Positions 46,579 through 56,160 of a stretch of DNA of 64,000 nucleotides are shown here, piece after piece. The number at the start of each line of letters is the position of its first letter. The first letter of the stretch is position 1. Under the pieces are notes generated by a model, which was not told the origin of the DNA, made no database searches, and saw only the letters and a list, made by a program, of their open reading frames with translations. The stretch is from Rhodobacter ferrooxidans. Its GTDB lineage: Bacteria > Pseudomonadota > Alphaproteobacteria > Rhodobacterales > Rhodobacteraceae. The DNA is taken from positions 1-64,000 of the forward strand of contig NZ_ACYY01000011.1 of assembly GCF_000176015.1 (NCBI RefSeq), given 5' to 3'. The translations under genes and the position numbers were made by a program.

Positions 46579-49214
46579 TCAGGCCTTGGCAACCTTGGGT
46601 TTCGCCGCGGCCTTCGGCTTGGCAACCGCCTTCGGTTTCGCCGCCGCCTTGGGTTTTGCCGCAGCTTTCGGCGTGGCCGCAGCCTTCGGTTTCGCCGCAG
46701 CTTTCGGTTTCGCCGCAGCTTTCGGTTTCGCCGCAGCCTTCTTGACCTTGCCGCCCTTGGCCGCCTTTTCCGCCAGCAACGCCAGCGCCTCGTCCAGCGT
46801 CACCGCCTCGGGCGCCAGTTCCTTCGGCAGCGTGGCATTGACCTTGGCCCATTTCACATAGGGCCCGTATTTCCCCGGCATCACCGACACCGCGCCGCCA
46901 TCCGGGTGCTCGCCCAGCTCGCGCAACGGCCCGGCGGCAACCCGACCGCCACGGCTGAACTTCTGCGCCAGCACTTCCACGGCGCGGTTCATGCCGATGG
47001 TGAAAACCTCCTCGACATCCGCGACATTGGCATAAGTGCTGCCGTGCTTGACGTAAGGCCCGAACCGCCCGATCGCCGCCTCGACCGGCAGGCCATCCTC
47101 GGGATGCGGGCCGATCTGCCGCGGCAGATTGAGCAGCATCAGCGCCCGCTCCAGCGTCAGGCTTTCCGGCGTCCAGCCCTTCGGCAGGCTGGCGCGCGGC
47201 GGCTTCGGCACCGCTTCGGTGGCCTCGCCGCGCTGCACATAGGGGCCAAACCGCCCCGAGCGCAGGCTGATCGCCACGCCATTCTCATCCATCCCCAGCA
47301 CCTGCCCATCGGGCGAGATGCCGTTCTCCTCGGCCCCCGAGATCGGGCGGGTATAGCGACATTCGGGATAGTTGCCGCAGCCGATGAAGGCCCCCCCGAA
47401 CGGGCGGTTTTCAGGTGCAGCCGACCTGTGCCACAAACCTGACAGATGCGCGGATCGCTGCCATCCTCGCGCAGCGGATAAAGATGCGGCGCCAGAAATT
47501 CGTCAATCTTCGTCAGCACTTCACCGATGCGCAGATCGGCGGTTTCCGCAATCGCCGCCGAGAAATCACGCCAGAACCGCGCCAGCACTTCCTTGTAATC
47601 GCGGCTGCCGGCCGAGACATCGTCAAGCTGGGTTTCCAGATCGGCGGTGAAATCATATTCCACATAGCGGCGGAAATAGTTCGACAGAAACGCCGTGACC
47701 AGCCGCCCCTTGTCTTCGGGAATCAGCCGGTTCTTGTCCTTTTTCACATATTCGCGGTCCACGATGGTGGTCAGGATCGAGGCATAGGTCGAGGGCCGCC
47801 CGATGCCCAACTCCTCCATCCGCTTCACCAGGGTCGCCTCGGTATAGCGCGGCGGCGGCTGGGTAAAATGCTGCTCGGGCAAGACCTTGCGCTTGTCCAC
47901 CGCCTCGCCCTGCATGATCTGCGGCAGGCGGCCCTCGTCGCCTTCCTCGTCGTCGCGGCCTTCTTCGTAGATTTTCAGAAAGCCGTCGAACAGCACCACC
48001 TGGCCGGTGGCGCGCAGCACCACCTGACCATCCGGGCTGGCCACATCGACCGTGGTCCGCTCCAGCCGCGCCGCTGCCATCTGGCTGGCGATGGTGCGTT
48101 TCCAGATCAGATCGTAAAGCTTGCGCTGGTCGGCCTCGGTCAGCCGCAGCTTTTCCGGCCCCGCCGCCATGTCGGTAGGGCGGATACATTCGTGGGCTTC
48201 CTGGGCGTTCTTGGCCTTGTTCTTATACATCCGGGGGCTGTCCGGCACATAGGCCGCCCCGAACCGATCCTTGATTTCCGCCCGCGCCGCCATCACCGCC
48301 TCGGGTGCCATGTCGATGCCGTCGGTGCGCATGTAGGTGATGTGCCCGGCCTCATACAGCCGCTGCGCCGCGTTCATGCATTGCTTGGCGCCCATGCCGA
48401 ACTTGCGGCTGGCTTCTTGTTGCAGGGTCGAGGTCATGAAGGGGGCATAGGGGTTGCGCGCCGCAGGCTTGGCTTCGACCGATTGCACCGTAAATGTTCG
48501 ATTTTGAACAGAATGGACCGCAAGTTCCGCCGCTTCAGCAGTCGGAATGTCGAATTTGTCCAGTTTCCTGCCGCCCAGCACGGTCAGCCGCGCCTCGAAT
48601 TCCTGGCCGCGCGGGGTGGCCAGCGTCGCCCCGACCGTCCAGAACTCCTTCGCCCGGAAGGCCTCGATCTCCATCTCGCGCTCGACGATCAGCCGCAGGC
48701 AGACCGACTGCACCCTTCCTGCCGATTTCGCCCCCGGCAGCTTGCGCCACAGCACCGGCGACAGGGTGAAGCCCACCAGATAGTCCAGCGCCCGGCGTGC
48801 CAGATAGGCATCGACCAGCGGCACATCGACCTGCCGCGGGTTCTTCATCGCCTCGGTCACCGCCGCCTTGGTGATGGCGTTGAAGGTGACACGGGAAACC
48901 TTCTTGCCCTTCTTCAGACTGGAGGCGAGGGCCTCTTGCAGATGCCAGGAGATTGCCTCGCCCTCGCGGTCGGGGTCGGTCGCCAGAATCAGTTCGTCAT
49001 CGGTTTTCAACGCCTCGGCAATGGCGCGCACATGCTTTTTGCTTTCGGCGGCCACTTCCCAAAGCATGGCGAAATCATGCTCGGGGTCCACCGAGCCGTC
49101 CTTGGCCGGCAGGTCGCGCACATGGCCATAAGAGGCCAGAACCGTATAGCCCGGCCCGAGATATTTGTTGATTGTCTTGGCCTTGGCCGGAGATTCAACG
49201 ACAACGACGACCAT
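46579..49214 (-). CDS. topA: DNA topoisomerase I TopA, interrupted by an apparent one-base frameshift
   Basis: The first part (49214 down to about 47397) starts MVVVVVESPAKAKTINKYLG (Toprim) and has the active-site Tyr294 in HITYMRTDG. It ends out of frame after the zinc-finger half CQVCGTGRLHLKTARSGG. The rest (to 46579) continues in the -1 frame with AFIGCGNYPECRYTR. The change is at the C7 run 47391-47397 (G7 on the coding strand); one more G restores about 878 residues. The C-terminus has three further TopA repeats (GRFGPYV motifs) and a Lys-Pro-Ala tail of about 75 residues. It relaxes negative supercoils and is normally essential. Confidence 0.93.
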
Positions 49215-49327
49215 GAAACCCTCTTTCGGCCAGACCTGAAGCGGTGGCGCGGCAAGATGGGAGCGAACCGGCGCGGTTGTCAATGGAGCCTGTGCGCCCA
49301 TCGGGACACAAGGCCGTAAGGCCCGCC

Positions 49328-50464
49328 TCAGGCGGTGCGCGACAGCAACCCGCCCGCCTGGCGCAGCAGTTTGCCCTCCAGTTCCAGCGACAACAGTTCC
49401 GGCACCACCAGCGCCGCGGGCACCGCCAGATCGCGGATCAACTGATCCTCGGCCAGCGGGCTTGGCCCCAGCCGCGCCAATATCTGGCCGTGCAGCGCCG
49501 CCACTTCCGAAAGGCTGCGGGGCGCCGGAACCGGGCCAGGCAGCACCTCGGGTGCCGCGTCAACCTCGACATGCACCATATGCCCGCCCAGCGCCTCGAT
49601 CACATCGGCGGCAGAGCGGATCAGCGTCGCCCCGTCGCGGATCAGCATGTTGCAGCCCGCCGCCCGCGCGTCGAACGGATGGCCCGGCACCACCAGCACC
49701 TCGCGCCCCTGATCCAGTGCATTGCGCGCGGTGATCAGACTGCCCGAACGCGCCGCCGCCTCGACCACGATGACCGCCTGCGCCAGCCCCGAGATGATGC
49801 GGTTGCGCAGCGGGAAATGCCGCGCCTGTGGCTGCAATCCCGGCGGCTGTTCGGAAATCCGGCAGCCTTTGGCGGCAATTTCCGCAGCCAGCGCCGCATT
49901 TTCCACCGGATAGATCACATCCACCCCGCCCGCCTGCACCGCCACGGTGCCGCGCGCCAATGCCGCCGCATGCGCCTCGGCATCAATGCCGCGCGCCAGA
50001 CCGGAAACCACCACGAACCCCGCTTCGCCCAGTGTCTCGGCCAGCCGCCGCGCCATCCTCAGGCCAAGGGACGAGGCATTGCGTGCCCCCACCAGCGCCA
50101 CCATCGGCCGCGCCAGCAGGCCAATGTCGCCCTGCGCCCACAAGACCGGCGGCGCATCCGGCAAATCCATCAGCGCGGCCGGATAGTCCGCATCGCCAAA
50201 ACACACCAGCCGCGCCCCCGCGGCCCGGCCCTGCGCCATCTCGTGCCGCGCCACCTCCAGCGGGCAAAGCGCGTAATTATCCACCCCCGCCGCGGCGGCG
50301 ATCTGCGGCAGGGCCGCCAGCGCCGCCTGAACCGAGCCGTGATCGGCGATCAGCCGGTGATAGGTCACCGGCCCGACCCGCCGCGACCGCGACAGTTGCA
50401 GGACCAGCAGCGGGTCCTGCGCCACCTCACCCATTTTCCGGGCCAAACCTGATCCTGTCGCCAT
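49328..50464 (-). CDS. dprA: DNA-processing protein DprA
   Basis: 378 residues. SAM-like N-terminal part (RSRRVGPVTYHRLIADHG), then a Rossmann-like core with MVALVGARNASSLGLRMARRLAE, SGLARGIDAEAH and PLRNRIISGLAQAVIVVEA, then a C-terminal winged-helix (LILRDLAVPAALV-like region). DprA loads RecA on incoming single-stranded DNA in transformation. It lies upstream of topA on the same strand, a common pair. A 114-base gap separates them. Confidence 0.92.
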   Translation of the reverse strand: MATGSGLARKMGEVAQDPLLVLQLSRSRRVGPVTYHRLIADHGSVQAALAALPQIAAAAGVDNYALCPLEVARHEMAQGRAAGARLVCFGDADYPAALMDLPDAPPVLWAQGDIGLLARPMVALVGARNASSLGLRMARRLAETLGEAGFVVVSGLARGIDAEAHAAALARGTVAVQAGGVDVIYPVENAALAAEIAAKGCRISEQPPGLQPQARHFPLRNRIISGLAQAVIVVEAAARSGSLITARNALDQGREVLVVPGHPFDARAAGCNMLIRDGATLIRSAADVIEALGGHMVHVEVDAAPEVLPGPVPAPRSLSEVAALHGQILARLGPSPLAEDQLIRDLAVPAALVVPELLSLELEGKLLRQAGGLLSRTA

Positions 50465-50696
50465 CGTCTTTTCCCATCTGCGACCTCACTCTGCCCGCCA
50501 GATAGTTAACGACTGATGAATCGCGCCATGGTTCGCGCAACTTTCCCAGCACCCCCGCCCACAAGGGCACATCCACAGGCTGACAAAGGTTAGTGCACCC
50601 CGGCCAGCAAAGGCGCACACCCCGCCGATGCAGCGCCCGCCCACGCCGTCCGGCATCCGCCGAACCGCAGGGCGCCCAGCAATCAAGGAGAACTCC

Positions 50697-51185
50697 ATGT
50701 TCAAGACCCTGCTTTCTTCCGCCGCCCTGATCCTCGCCCTGACCCCGGCCAGCTTTGCCGCCCCGCTCATGGTGCAGGACATCGACGTGCAGATCGACAT
50801 GATGGCCCTGTCCAATGCCGAGGCCGCCACCCGCTTTGCCACCATGGAGGGCGACCTGGAAAACGCCCTGACCGCGCGTCTGATTGATCGCATCGCCGAA
50901 AAAGGCGTGCACATCATCGTCGATGTCTCCGAGGTCGAACTGTCGAATTCCTACACCGAAAAGATGAGCCTGGCCGACACCCGTCTGGTCGCCAACGTCA
51001 AGATCACGGACGACACCGACAATTCGAACTTCAACGCCTATGAACTGTCGGTCGATATCAATGCCGCGAAAGTGTTCTTTCCCGAAGGCACCGACGTGAT
51101 GACGCTGCCCGCCACCAGCGAGGTCTATTACACCTCGCTGATCGCCGCCTTTGCCGATGCGGTTGTGTCCAAACTGGACGAGTAA
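50697..51185 (+). CDS. Exported protein of unknown function
   Basis: 162 residues from the ATG at 50697, preceded by AAGGAG at optimal distance. Signal peptide about 1-20 (TPASFAAP). The mature part is acidic and mixed alpha/beta (MVQDIDVQIDMMALSNAEAA, AEKGVHIIVDVSEVELSNSY), without Cys. It resembles small periplasmic proteins typical of this family of bacteria. Followed on the opposite strand sense by a GGATATTT/GCAAAGGTGAA tail repeat. Confidence 0.75.
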   Translation: MFKTLLSSAALILALTPASFAAPLMVQDIDVQIDMMALSNAEAATRFATMEGDLENALTARLIDRIAEKGVHIIVDVSEVELSNSYTEKMSLADTRLVANVKITDDTDNSNFNAYELSVDINAAKVFFPEGTDVMTLPATSEVYYTSLIAAFADAVVSKLDE

Positions 51186-51234
51186 ACCCGGCCCTGCCTG
51201 CCGCCGATACTGCCCGGCGGCGGGCCCCTTCCCA

Positions 51235-51263
51235 TTCACCTTTGCCTAAATATCCCCGCGCGG
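51235..51263 (-). repeat. Isolated tail of the intergenic hairpin element (third copy, degenerate)
   Basis: Read on the minus strand: GCGCGGGGATATTTAGGCAAAGGTGAA, closely matching the fixed tail of the elements near 27.6 and 61.7 kb (CCCGAGGATATTTTTGCAAAGGTGAA). The three upstream hairpins of those copies are not recognisable here. It lies after the stop of the preceding gene. Confidence 0.65.
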
Positions 51264-51363
51264 CGCGCATCCGCCCGCAATCGCGATTGATCCCGCCCGG
51301 AAAGTTTGATCAAATGTCTGGCGCAAGCTGCCCCACCGGGGGGCGCGAAGACGGAGTCCTCCC

Positions 51364-52641
51364 ATGCTGAATGTCGAAGTGAACCAACGCCGCAGCGACG
51401 CGATCTCGCGCGGGGTCGGGTTGCAGACCCAGATCTACGCCCACAAGGCGCTGAACGCCGAGGTCTGGGATATCGAGGGCAACCGCTACATCGACTTCGC
51501 CGCCGGCATCGCCGTGGTCAACACCGGCCATTGCCACCCGCGCGTCATGGCCGCCGTTACCGAACAACTGGGCCGTTTCACCCACACCTGCCATCAGGTC
51601 ATGGCCTACGAGCCTTATGTGCGGCTGGCCGAACGCCTGAACGCCGCCGTCCCCGGCCCCGGTGCCAAGAAGACCATCTTCGTCACCACCGGCGCCGAAG
51701 CCGTTGAAAACGCCATCAAGGTCGCCCGCATCGCCACCGGCCGCCCCGGCGTCATCGCCTTTGGCGGCGCCTTCCATGGCCGCACCTTCATGGGCATGTC
51801 GCTGACCGGCAAGGTCGAGCCCTACAAGCGCGGCTTCGGTGCGATGATGCCCGACGTCTGGCATGTGCCCTTCCCGCAAGACATCCACGGCATCTCGACC
51901 GCCGATGCGCTGGAAGGCATCACCAAGCTGTTCAAGAACGATCTCGACCCCGGTCGCGTCGCCGCCATCATCTTTGAACCGGTGCAGGGCGAGGGTGGCT
52001 TTTACCCCGCCCCGGCAGACCTGGTGCGCGGCATCCGCAAGCTGTGCGATACCCACGGCATCGTGATGATCGCAGACGAGGTGCAGACCGGTTTCGCCCG
52101 CACCGGCCATCTGTTCGCCATGGAAGCCTATGACGTGGCCGCCGACATCACCACCATGGCCAAGGGTCTGGCCGGTGGCCTGCCGCTGGCCGCCGTCACC
52201 GGCCGCGCGGAACTGATGGACGCCGCCCACCCCGGCGGCCTGGGCGGCACCTATGGCGGCAACCCCCTGGGCATCGCCGCAGGCAATGCCGTGCTGGACG
52301 TGATCGAGGATGAAAAGCTCTGCGCCCGCGCCAACGAGTTGGGCAGCCGGTTGAAACAGCGGCTGGAACAGATCCGCGCCACCACCCCCGAGATTGCCGA
52401 CATCCGCGGCCCCGGCTTCATGGTGGCGGTGGAATTTGCCAACCCCGGCACCCACGAGCCCGACGCCGGTTTCACCAACCGGGTGCGGCTGGAGGCGCAG
52501 GCCCGCGGCCTGATCCTGCTGACCTGCGGCGTCTATGGCAACGTCGTGCGCTTTCTGGCGCCGATCACCATCCCCGATGCGCATTTCGCGGAAGCGATGG
52601 ATATCCTGGAAGCCGCCGTCGCCGCCGCCCGCAAGGGCTGA
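51364..52641 (+). CDS. gabT: 4-aminobutyrate--2-oxoglutarate transaminase (class III aminotransferase)
   Basis: 425 residues, fold type I PLP enzyme. Opening LNVEVNQRRSDAISRGVG, TTGAEAVENAIKVAR (phosphate binding), Asp238 in MIADEVQTGFARTG, and Lys267 in TTMAKGLAGGLPL. Converts GABA to succinate semialdehyde; related enzymes use 5-aminovalerate or other omega-amino acids, so the substrate is likely but not certain. No gabD is adjacent. A strong bidirectional terminator follows. Confidence 0.88.
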   Translation: MLNVEVNQRRSDAISRGVGLQTQIYAHKALNAEVWDIEGNRYIDFAAGIAVVNTGHCHPRVMAAVTEQLGRFTHTCHQVMAYEPYVRLAERLNAAVPGPGAKKTIFVTTGAEAVENAIKVARIATGRPGVIAFGGAFHGRTFMGMSLTGKVEPYKRGFGAMMPDVWHVPFPQDIHGISTADALEGITKLFKNDLDPGRVAAIIFEPVQGEGGFYPAPADLVRGIRKLCDTHGIVMIADEVQTGFARTGHLFAMEAYDVAADITTMAKGLAGGLPLAAVTGRAELMDAAHPGGLGGTYGGNPLGIAAGNAVLDVIEDEKLCARANELGSRLKQRLEQIRATTPEIADIRGPGFMVAVEFANPGTHEPDAGFTNRVRLEAQARGLILLTCGVYGNVVRFLAPITIPDAHFAEAMDILEAAVAAARKG

Positions 52642-52658
52642 CCCCTGTCAAATACCTG

Positions 52659-52684
52659 AAAAGGCGGGGGAAACCCCGCCTTTT
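52659..52684. terminator. Bidirectional terminator between gabT and nhaA
   Basis: AAAAGGCGGGG / CCCCGCCTTTT 11-bp perfect stem with a loop of four (GAAA). A-run on one side and T-run on the other serve both convergent genes; it ends at the nhaA stop codon. Confidence 0.9.
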
Positions 52685-53869
52685 TCATGCGCGTCCCGAC
52701 CGCCACAGCACCGCCGCCCCCAGCACGCCCGCCAGCAGCGACCCGGCCAGAATCCCGATCTTCACCCGGTCCTGCAAGGCGGCATCGTCAAAAGCCAGAA
52801 GGCCGATGAACAGGCTCATGGTAAAGCCGATACCGCACAGCAGCGCCACGCCCAGCACCTGCGTCCAGCCCGCCCCCTCCGGCAGCTTCGCCAGCCCCGA
52901 CCGCACCAGCAGCGTCACCGCGCCAAACACCCCCAAGAGCTTGCCGATCAGCAACCCCCCGGCAATACCCAGCGTCAAAGGCTCGGTCAGTACCGCAGGC
53001 GTCAGCCCGGCAAACGACACCCCGGCATTGGCAAAGCCGAACAAGGGCACCACGAAAAACCCCACCGGCTTGTGCAACAACCGCTCCAGCCGGTGCAGCG
53101 GCGAGGCGGGGGCCTCGACGGCGCTGGTGCTTTCATCGGCCAGATGCCGCACCGGGATGGTCAGCGCCAGCACCACCCCCGCCAGCGTCGCATGCAGGCC
53201 CGAGCGCCAGACAAAGACCCACAGCACCACCCCCAGCAGCAGATAAGGCAGCAACCGGCTGACCCCCAGCCGGTTCATCGCCACCAGCGCCACCACCACC
53301 AACGCAGCCAGCCCCAGGTCGATCCCCGACAGCCCGCCGCTGTAGAACAGCGCGATCACGATCACCGCCCCCAGATCGTCGATGATCGCCAAGGCCGCCA
53401 GAAACACCTTCAGCGCCACCGGCACCCGCGGCCCCAGCAGCGCCAGCACCCCCAGCGCAAAGGCAATGTCGGTGGCGGTGGGAATCGCCCAGCCGCGCGA
53501 AAGCTCGGGCGAGCCGCGGTTGAAGGCCAGAAACACCAGCGCCGGCAGCGCCATGCCGCCCAAGGCCGCCACACCGGGAAGCAGCCGCGCGGGCCAGGTG
53601 GCCAGATGGCCCTCGGTCATCTCGCGCTTGATCTCCAGCCCGACCATCAGGAAGAACGTGGCCATCAGCGCGTCGTTGATCCAGTGCTGCAGGCTCATCG
53701 GCCCGATATAGACGTGCAGGGCGTGGAAATAGGCCGCGGCCAGCGGCGAATTGGCGGTGATGATCGCCAGCGCCGCCACCGCCATCAGCACGATGCCGCC
53801 CGCAGCCTCGCTGTTCAGAAACTGCCACAGGGTCGTTTCGCCCTGCGGCGACGGGGAATGGGTCTGCAT
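52685..53869 (-). CDS. nhaA: Na+/H+ antiporter NhaA
   Basis: 394 residues from the ATG at 53869, with GAGGAGAGC upstream; a longer frame to 53956 covers the leader. About 12 membrane helices. Ion-binding Asp164/Asp165 in [18 protein letters not shown] and Asp134 in [18 protein letters not shown] are conserved. It extrudes Na+ (or Li+) against protons. The leader contains an 11-bp direct repeat. Confidence 0.94.
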   Translation of the reverse strand: MQTHSPSPQGETTLWQFLNSEAAGGIVLMAVAALAIITANSPLAAAYFHALHVYIGPMSLQHWINDALMATFFLMVGLEIKREMTEGHLATWPARLLPGVAALGGMALPALVFLAFNRGSPELSRGWAIPTATDIAFALGVLALLGPRVPVALKVFLAALAIIDDLGAVIVIALFYSGGLSGIDLGLAALVVVALVAMNRLGVSRLLPYLLLGVVLWVFVWRSGLHATLAGVVLALTIPVRHLADESTSAVEAPASPLHRLERLLHKPVGFFVVPLFGFANAGVSFAGLTPAVLTEPLTLGIAGGLLIGKLLGVFGAVTLLVRSGLAKLPEGAGWTQVLGVALLCGIGFTMSLFIGLLAFDDAALQDRVKIGILAGSLLAGVLGAAVLWRSGRA

Positions 53870-53888
53870 ACTGCTGCTCTCCTCAATA

Positions 53889-53914
53889 CAAAGGTCCGGC
53901 AACCAAAGGTCCGG
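53889..53914 (-). repeat. 11-bp tandem direct repeat in the nhaA leader
   Basis: CAAAGGTCCGG at 53889-53899 and again at 53904-53914 (15-bp period), 20 bases upstream of the nhaA start. It could be a protein-binding site or part of a leader RNA. I see no known riboswitch pattern with certainty. Confidence 0.45.
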
Positions 53915-54145
53915 TTCGTCTCCGTTGCGGGAAAGCCCCGAAAGCGCACGCAGCACACGCCGTAAGCAGCGTCCGATATGGGGTTTTTCGCGGCGATTTC
54001 CAGCCCCTGCCGGCCAAAATCGCCAAATGCGGCGGCGAAATCAACCGCTTGCCCGCCCCGCGCCATGCCGGAACCCACCCCACAGCCCCCTTCCCCCGCC
54101 CCGCCGCAGCCGCTACAACCCCGCAATCGCAACCCCGAGGCCCCG

Positions 54146-54877
54146 ATGCCCCACCCTTTCCCCGGCATCACCCTGACCGACGCCAGCTACAGCGTTGCGG
54201 GCAAGACCATCCTGCCCGGCCTGACCCTGAGCCTGACCGAGCCTCGGATCGGCATCGTCGGGCGCAATGGCTCGGGCAAGACCACGCTGCTGCGGCTGCT
54301 GGCCGGGCTGGTCGCGCCAACGTCGGGCACGGTGCGGCTGGGCGGCTTTGACCCCGCCAAGGACCGCAAGGCGGCGTTGGCAGCGCTTGGCATCCTGTTC
54401 CAGAACCCCGATCACCAGATCATCTTCCCCACGGTTGAAGAAGAACTGGCCTTCGGTCTGCGCCAGCAGGGCCGCAGCGATGCCGAGGCCCGTGCGATGG
54501 CCCGCGAGACGCTGACCCAGCATGGCCGCCTGCACTGGGCGCCAGCCTCGGTCGCCACGCTGAGCCAGGGCCAGCGGCATTACCTGTGCCTGATGGCGGT
54601 GCTGGCGATGCAGCCCGCCACCATCCTGCTGGACGAGCCCTTCGCCGGGCTTGATCTGCCAACGCAAACCCGGCTGATCCGTGCCTTGCAGGGCCTGCCG
54701 CAGCGGCTGATCACCATCAGCCACGACCCGGCGCTGCTGCAAGGCTATGACCGGGTGATCTGGCTGGAGGATGGCCATGTCCGGCAAGATGGCCCGGCGG
54801 CTGCCGTTTTACCGGAGTTCCACGCCGAGATGGCGCGGCTGGGGGGGCTGGATGCTGACGCTGACCTCACCGGTTGA
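54146..54877 (+). CDS. bioM: Biotin ECF transporter ATPase BioM
   Basis: 243 residues from the ATG at 54146 (MPHPFPGITLTDASYSV); the frame is open further up, but the upstream part is Pro-rich noise. Walker A GRNGSGKTTLL; Walker B ILLDEPFAGLDLPTQ; the ABC signature reads LSQGQRHYL in place of LSGGQ. Energises the vitamin uptake complex with BioN and BioY. It overlaps bioN by 26 bases. Confidence 0.9.
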   Translation: MPHPFPGITLTDASYSVAGKTILPGLTLSLTEPRIGIVGRNGSGKTTLLRLLAGLVAPTSGTVRLGGFDPAKDRKAALAALGILFQNPDHQIIFPTVEEELAFGLRQQGRSDAEARAMARETLTQHGRLHWAPASVATLSQGQRHYLCLMAVLAMQPATILLDEPFAGLDLPTQTRLIRALQGLPQRLITISHDPALLQGYDRVIWLEDGHVRQDGPAAAVLPEFHAEMARLGGLDADADLTG

Positions 54878-55448
54878 AACGCCGCTGCACCGCCTGCCTG
54901 CCGGGGGGAAACTGGCGGCGCTGGCCGTGGCGACGCTGCTGCTGATGCCGCAGACCAGCCTTGTCGTGCTGGCGGCGGCAGGCCTCGCCACGGCGGCGCT
55001 GTATCTGGCGCAAGGCACCGCCTTCGCCGCCCACGGCGCGCGGATGCTGCGGCCGTTGTGGCCGTTCCTCTTGATCCTGGCGCTGTGGCATGGCTGGACC
55101 GGCGACTACGCCCTTGGCCTGCGCATCGGGCTGAAGATGCTCACCGCGGTGGCGCTGGCCAATCTGGTGACAATGACCACGCGGCTGGATGACCTGCTGG
55201 CGGTGCTGGAAAGGCTGGCCGCCCCCCTCGCCCGCATCGGCCTGAACCCCCGCCTTCTGGCGCTGTCGGTGGCGCTGGTGATCCGCTTCACCCCGGTCTT
55301 GCTGGACAAGACCGCCGCATTGATGCAGGCATGGCGGGCGCGCAGTCTGGGGCGTCCGGGCTGGCAGGTGGTGATCCCCGCAGTTCTGGTGGCCTTGGAC
55401 GACGCCGACCATGTGGCCGAAGCCCTGCGGGCGCGCGGCGGACTATGA
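54852..55448 (+). CDS. bioN: Biotin ECF transporter transmembrane subunit BioN
   Basis: 198 residues from the ATG at 54852, within the end of bioM. Five or so membrane helices; opening LTLTSPVETPLHRLPAGGKLAAL and the coupling helices with A-R-S/A-R-G motifs (AWRARSLGRPG, EALRARGG) are typical of ECF T components. It links the ATPase to BioY. 31 bases before bioY. Confidence 0.9.
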   Translation: MLTLTSPVETPLHRLPAGGKLAALAVATLLLMPQTSLVVLAAAGLATAALYLAQGTAFAAHGARMLRPLWPFLLILALWHGWTGDYALGLRIGLKMLTAVALANLVTMTTRLDDLLAVLERLAAPLARIGLNPRLLALSVALVIRFTPVLLDKTAALMQAWRARSLGRPGWQVVIPAVLVALDDADHVAEALRARGGL

Positions 55449-55479
55449 CCCGGGCATCCGCCCCTTGCTGGAGACGACA

Positions 55480-56022
55480 ATGGAACGCAGCGTGACCCAT
55501 ATCGCCCTGTTCGCCGCCCTGATCGCGGTGCTGGGGCTGGTGCCGCAGATCACGCTGATCACCGGCGTGCCGATCACCGCGCAATCGCTGGGCATCATGC
55601 TTTGCGGCACGGTGCTGGGGGCAAAACGCGGCGCGCTGGCGGTGCTGCTGTTCCTCTTGCTGGTGGCACTGGGGCTGCCGCTGCTGTCGGGTGGCCGCGG
55701 CGGGTTGGGCGTGTTCGCCGGGCCGACGGTCGGCTTTCTGATCGGCTTCCCGATTGCCGCCTTCGTGGCCGGGCTGGTGGTCGAGCGTAGCCGGATCAAC
55801 ATCTTCGCAGCCTCGGTGATCGGCACCACGCTGGGCGGCATCGTGCTGCTTTACGGCTTCGGCATCGTCGGCATGTCGGTGGTGCTGGGCAAGACCCTGC
55901 CCGAGGCCGCAGCTCTGGCGCTGGTCTATCTGCCGGGCGACCTGATCAAGGTGGTGCTGGCCGGGCTGATCACCCAGACCCTTGCCCGGGTGCGCCCCGC
56001 CGCCCTGCTGTCGCGGCCCTGA
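55480..56022 (+). CDS. bioY: Biotin transporter substrate-binding subunit BioY
   Basis: 180 residues from the ATG at 55480 (MERSVTHIALFAALIAVLG), with GGAG upstream. Six membrane helices; VPITAQSLGIMLCGTVLGAKRG and GRGGLGVFAGPTVGFLIGFP are the family signature for biotin binding. It is the S component of BioMNY. The operon order M-N-Y and tight packing suggest one transcript. Confidence 0.94.
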   Translation: MERSVTHIALFAALIAVLGLVPQITLITGVPITAQSLGIMLCGTVLGAKRGALAVLLFLLLVALGLPLLSGGRGGLGVFAGPTVGFLIGFPIAAFVAGLVVERSRINIFAASVIGTTLGGIVLLYGFGIVGMSVVLGKTLPEAAALALVYLPGDLIKVVLAGLITQTLARVRPAALLSRP

Positions 56023-56160
56023 GCCGAAAGGCAACGCCGCTGCGGTCTCATGGCCTTTTGGACCATCGTGACAAAGTTTTGCCACATTTAAGTCTCATTT
56101 GATCTGGTCAGAGCAATTCGCATTCGGGCCAACCCGAAGCGCCAGACGAACAGGCATATC

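Noticed and set aside
46586-46861. Hydrophobic Ala/Phe-rich plus-strand frame
   Set aside because: Antisense of the TopA Lys-Ala tail repeats.
56023-56160. Possible riboswitch or BirA/BioR operator near the bio genes
   Set aside because: No palindrome like a BioR box (TTATAGATA type) or known structure was found in front of bioM or after bioY.
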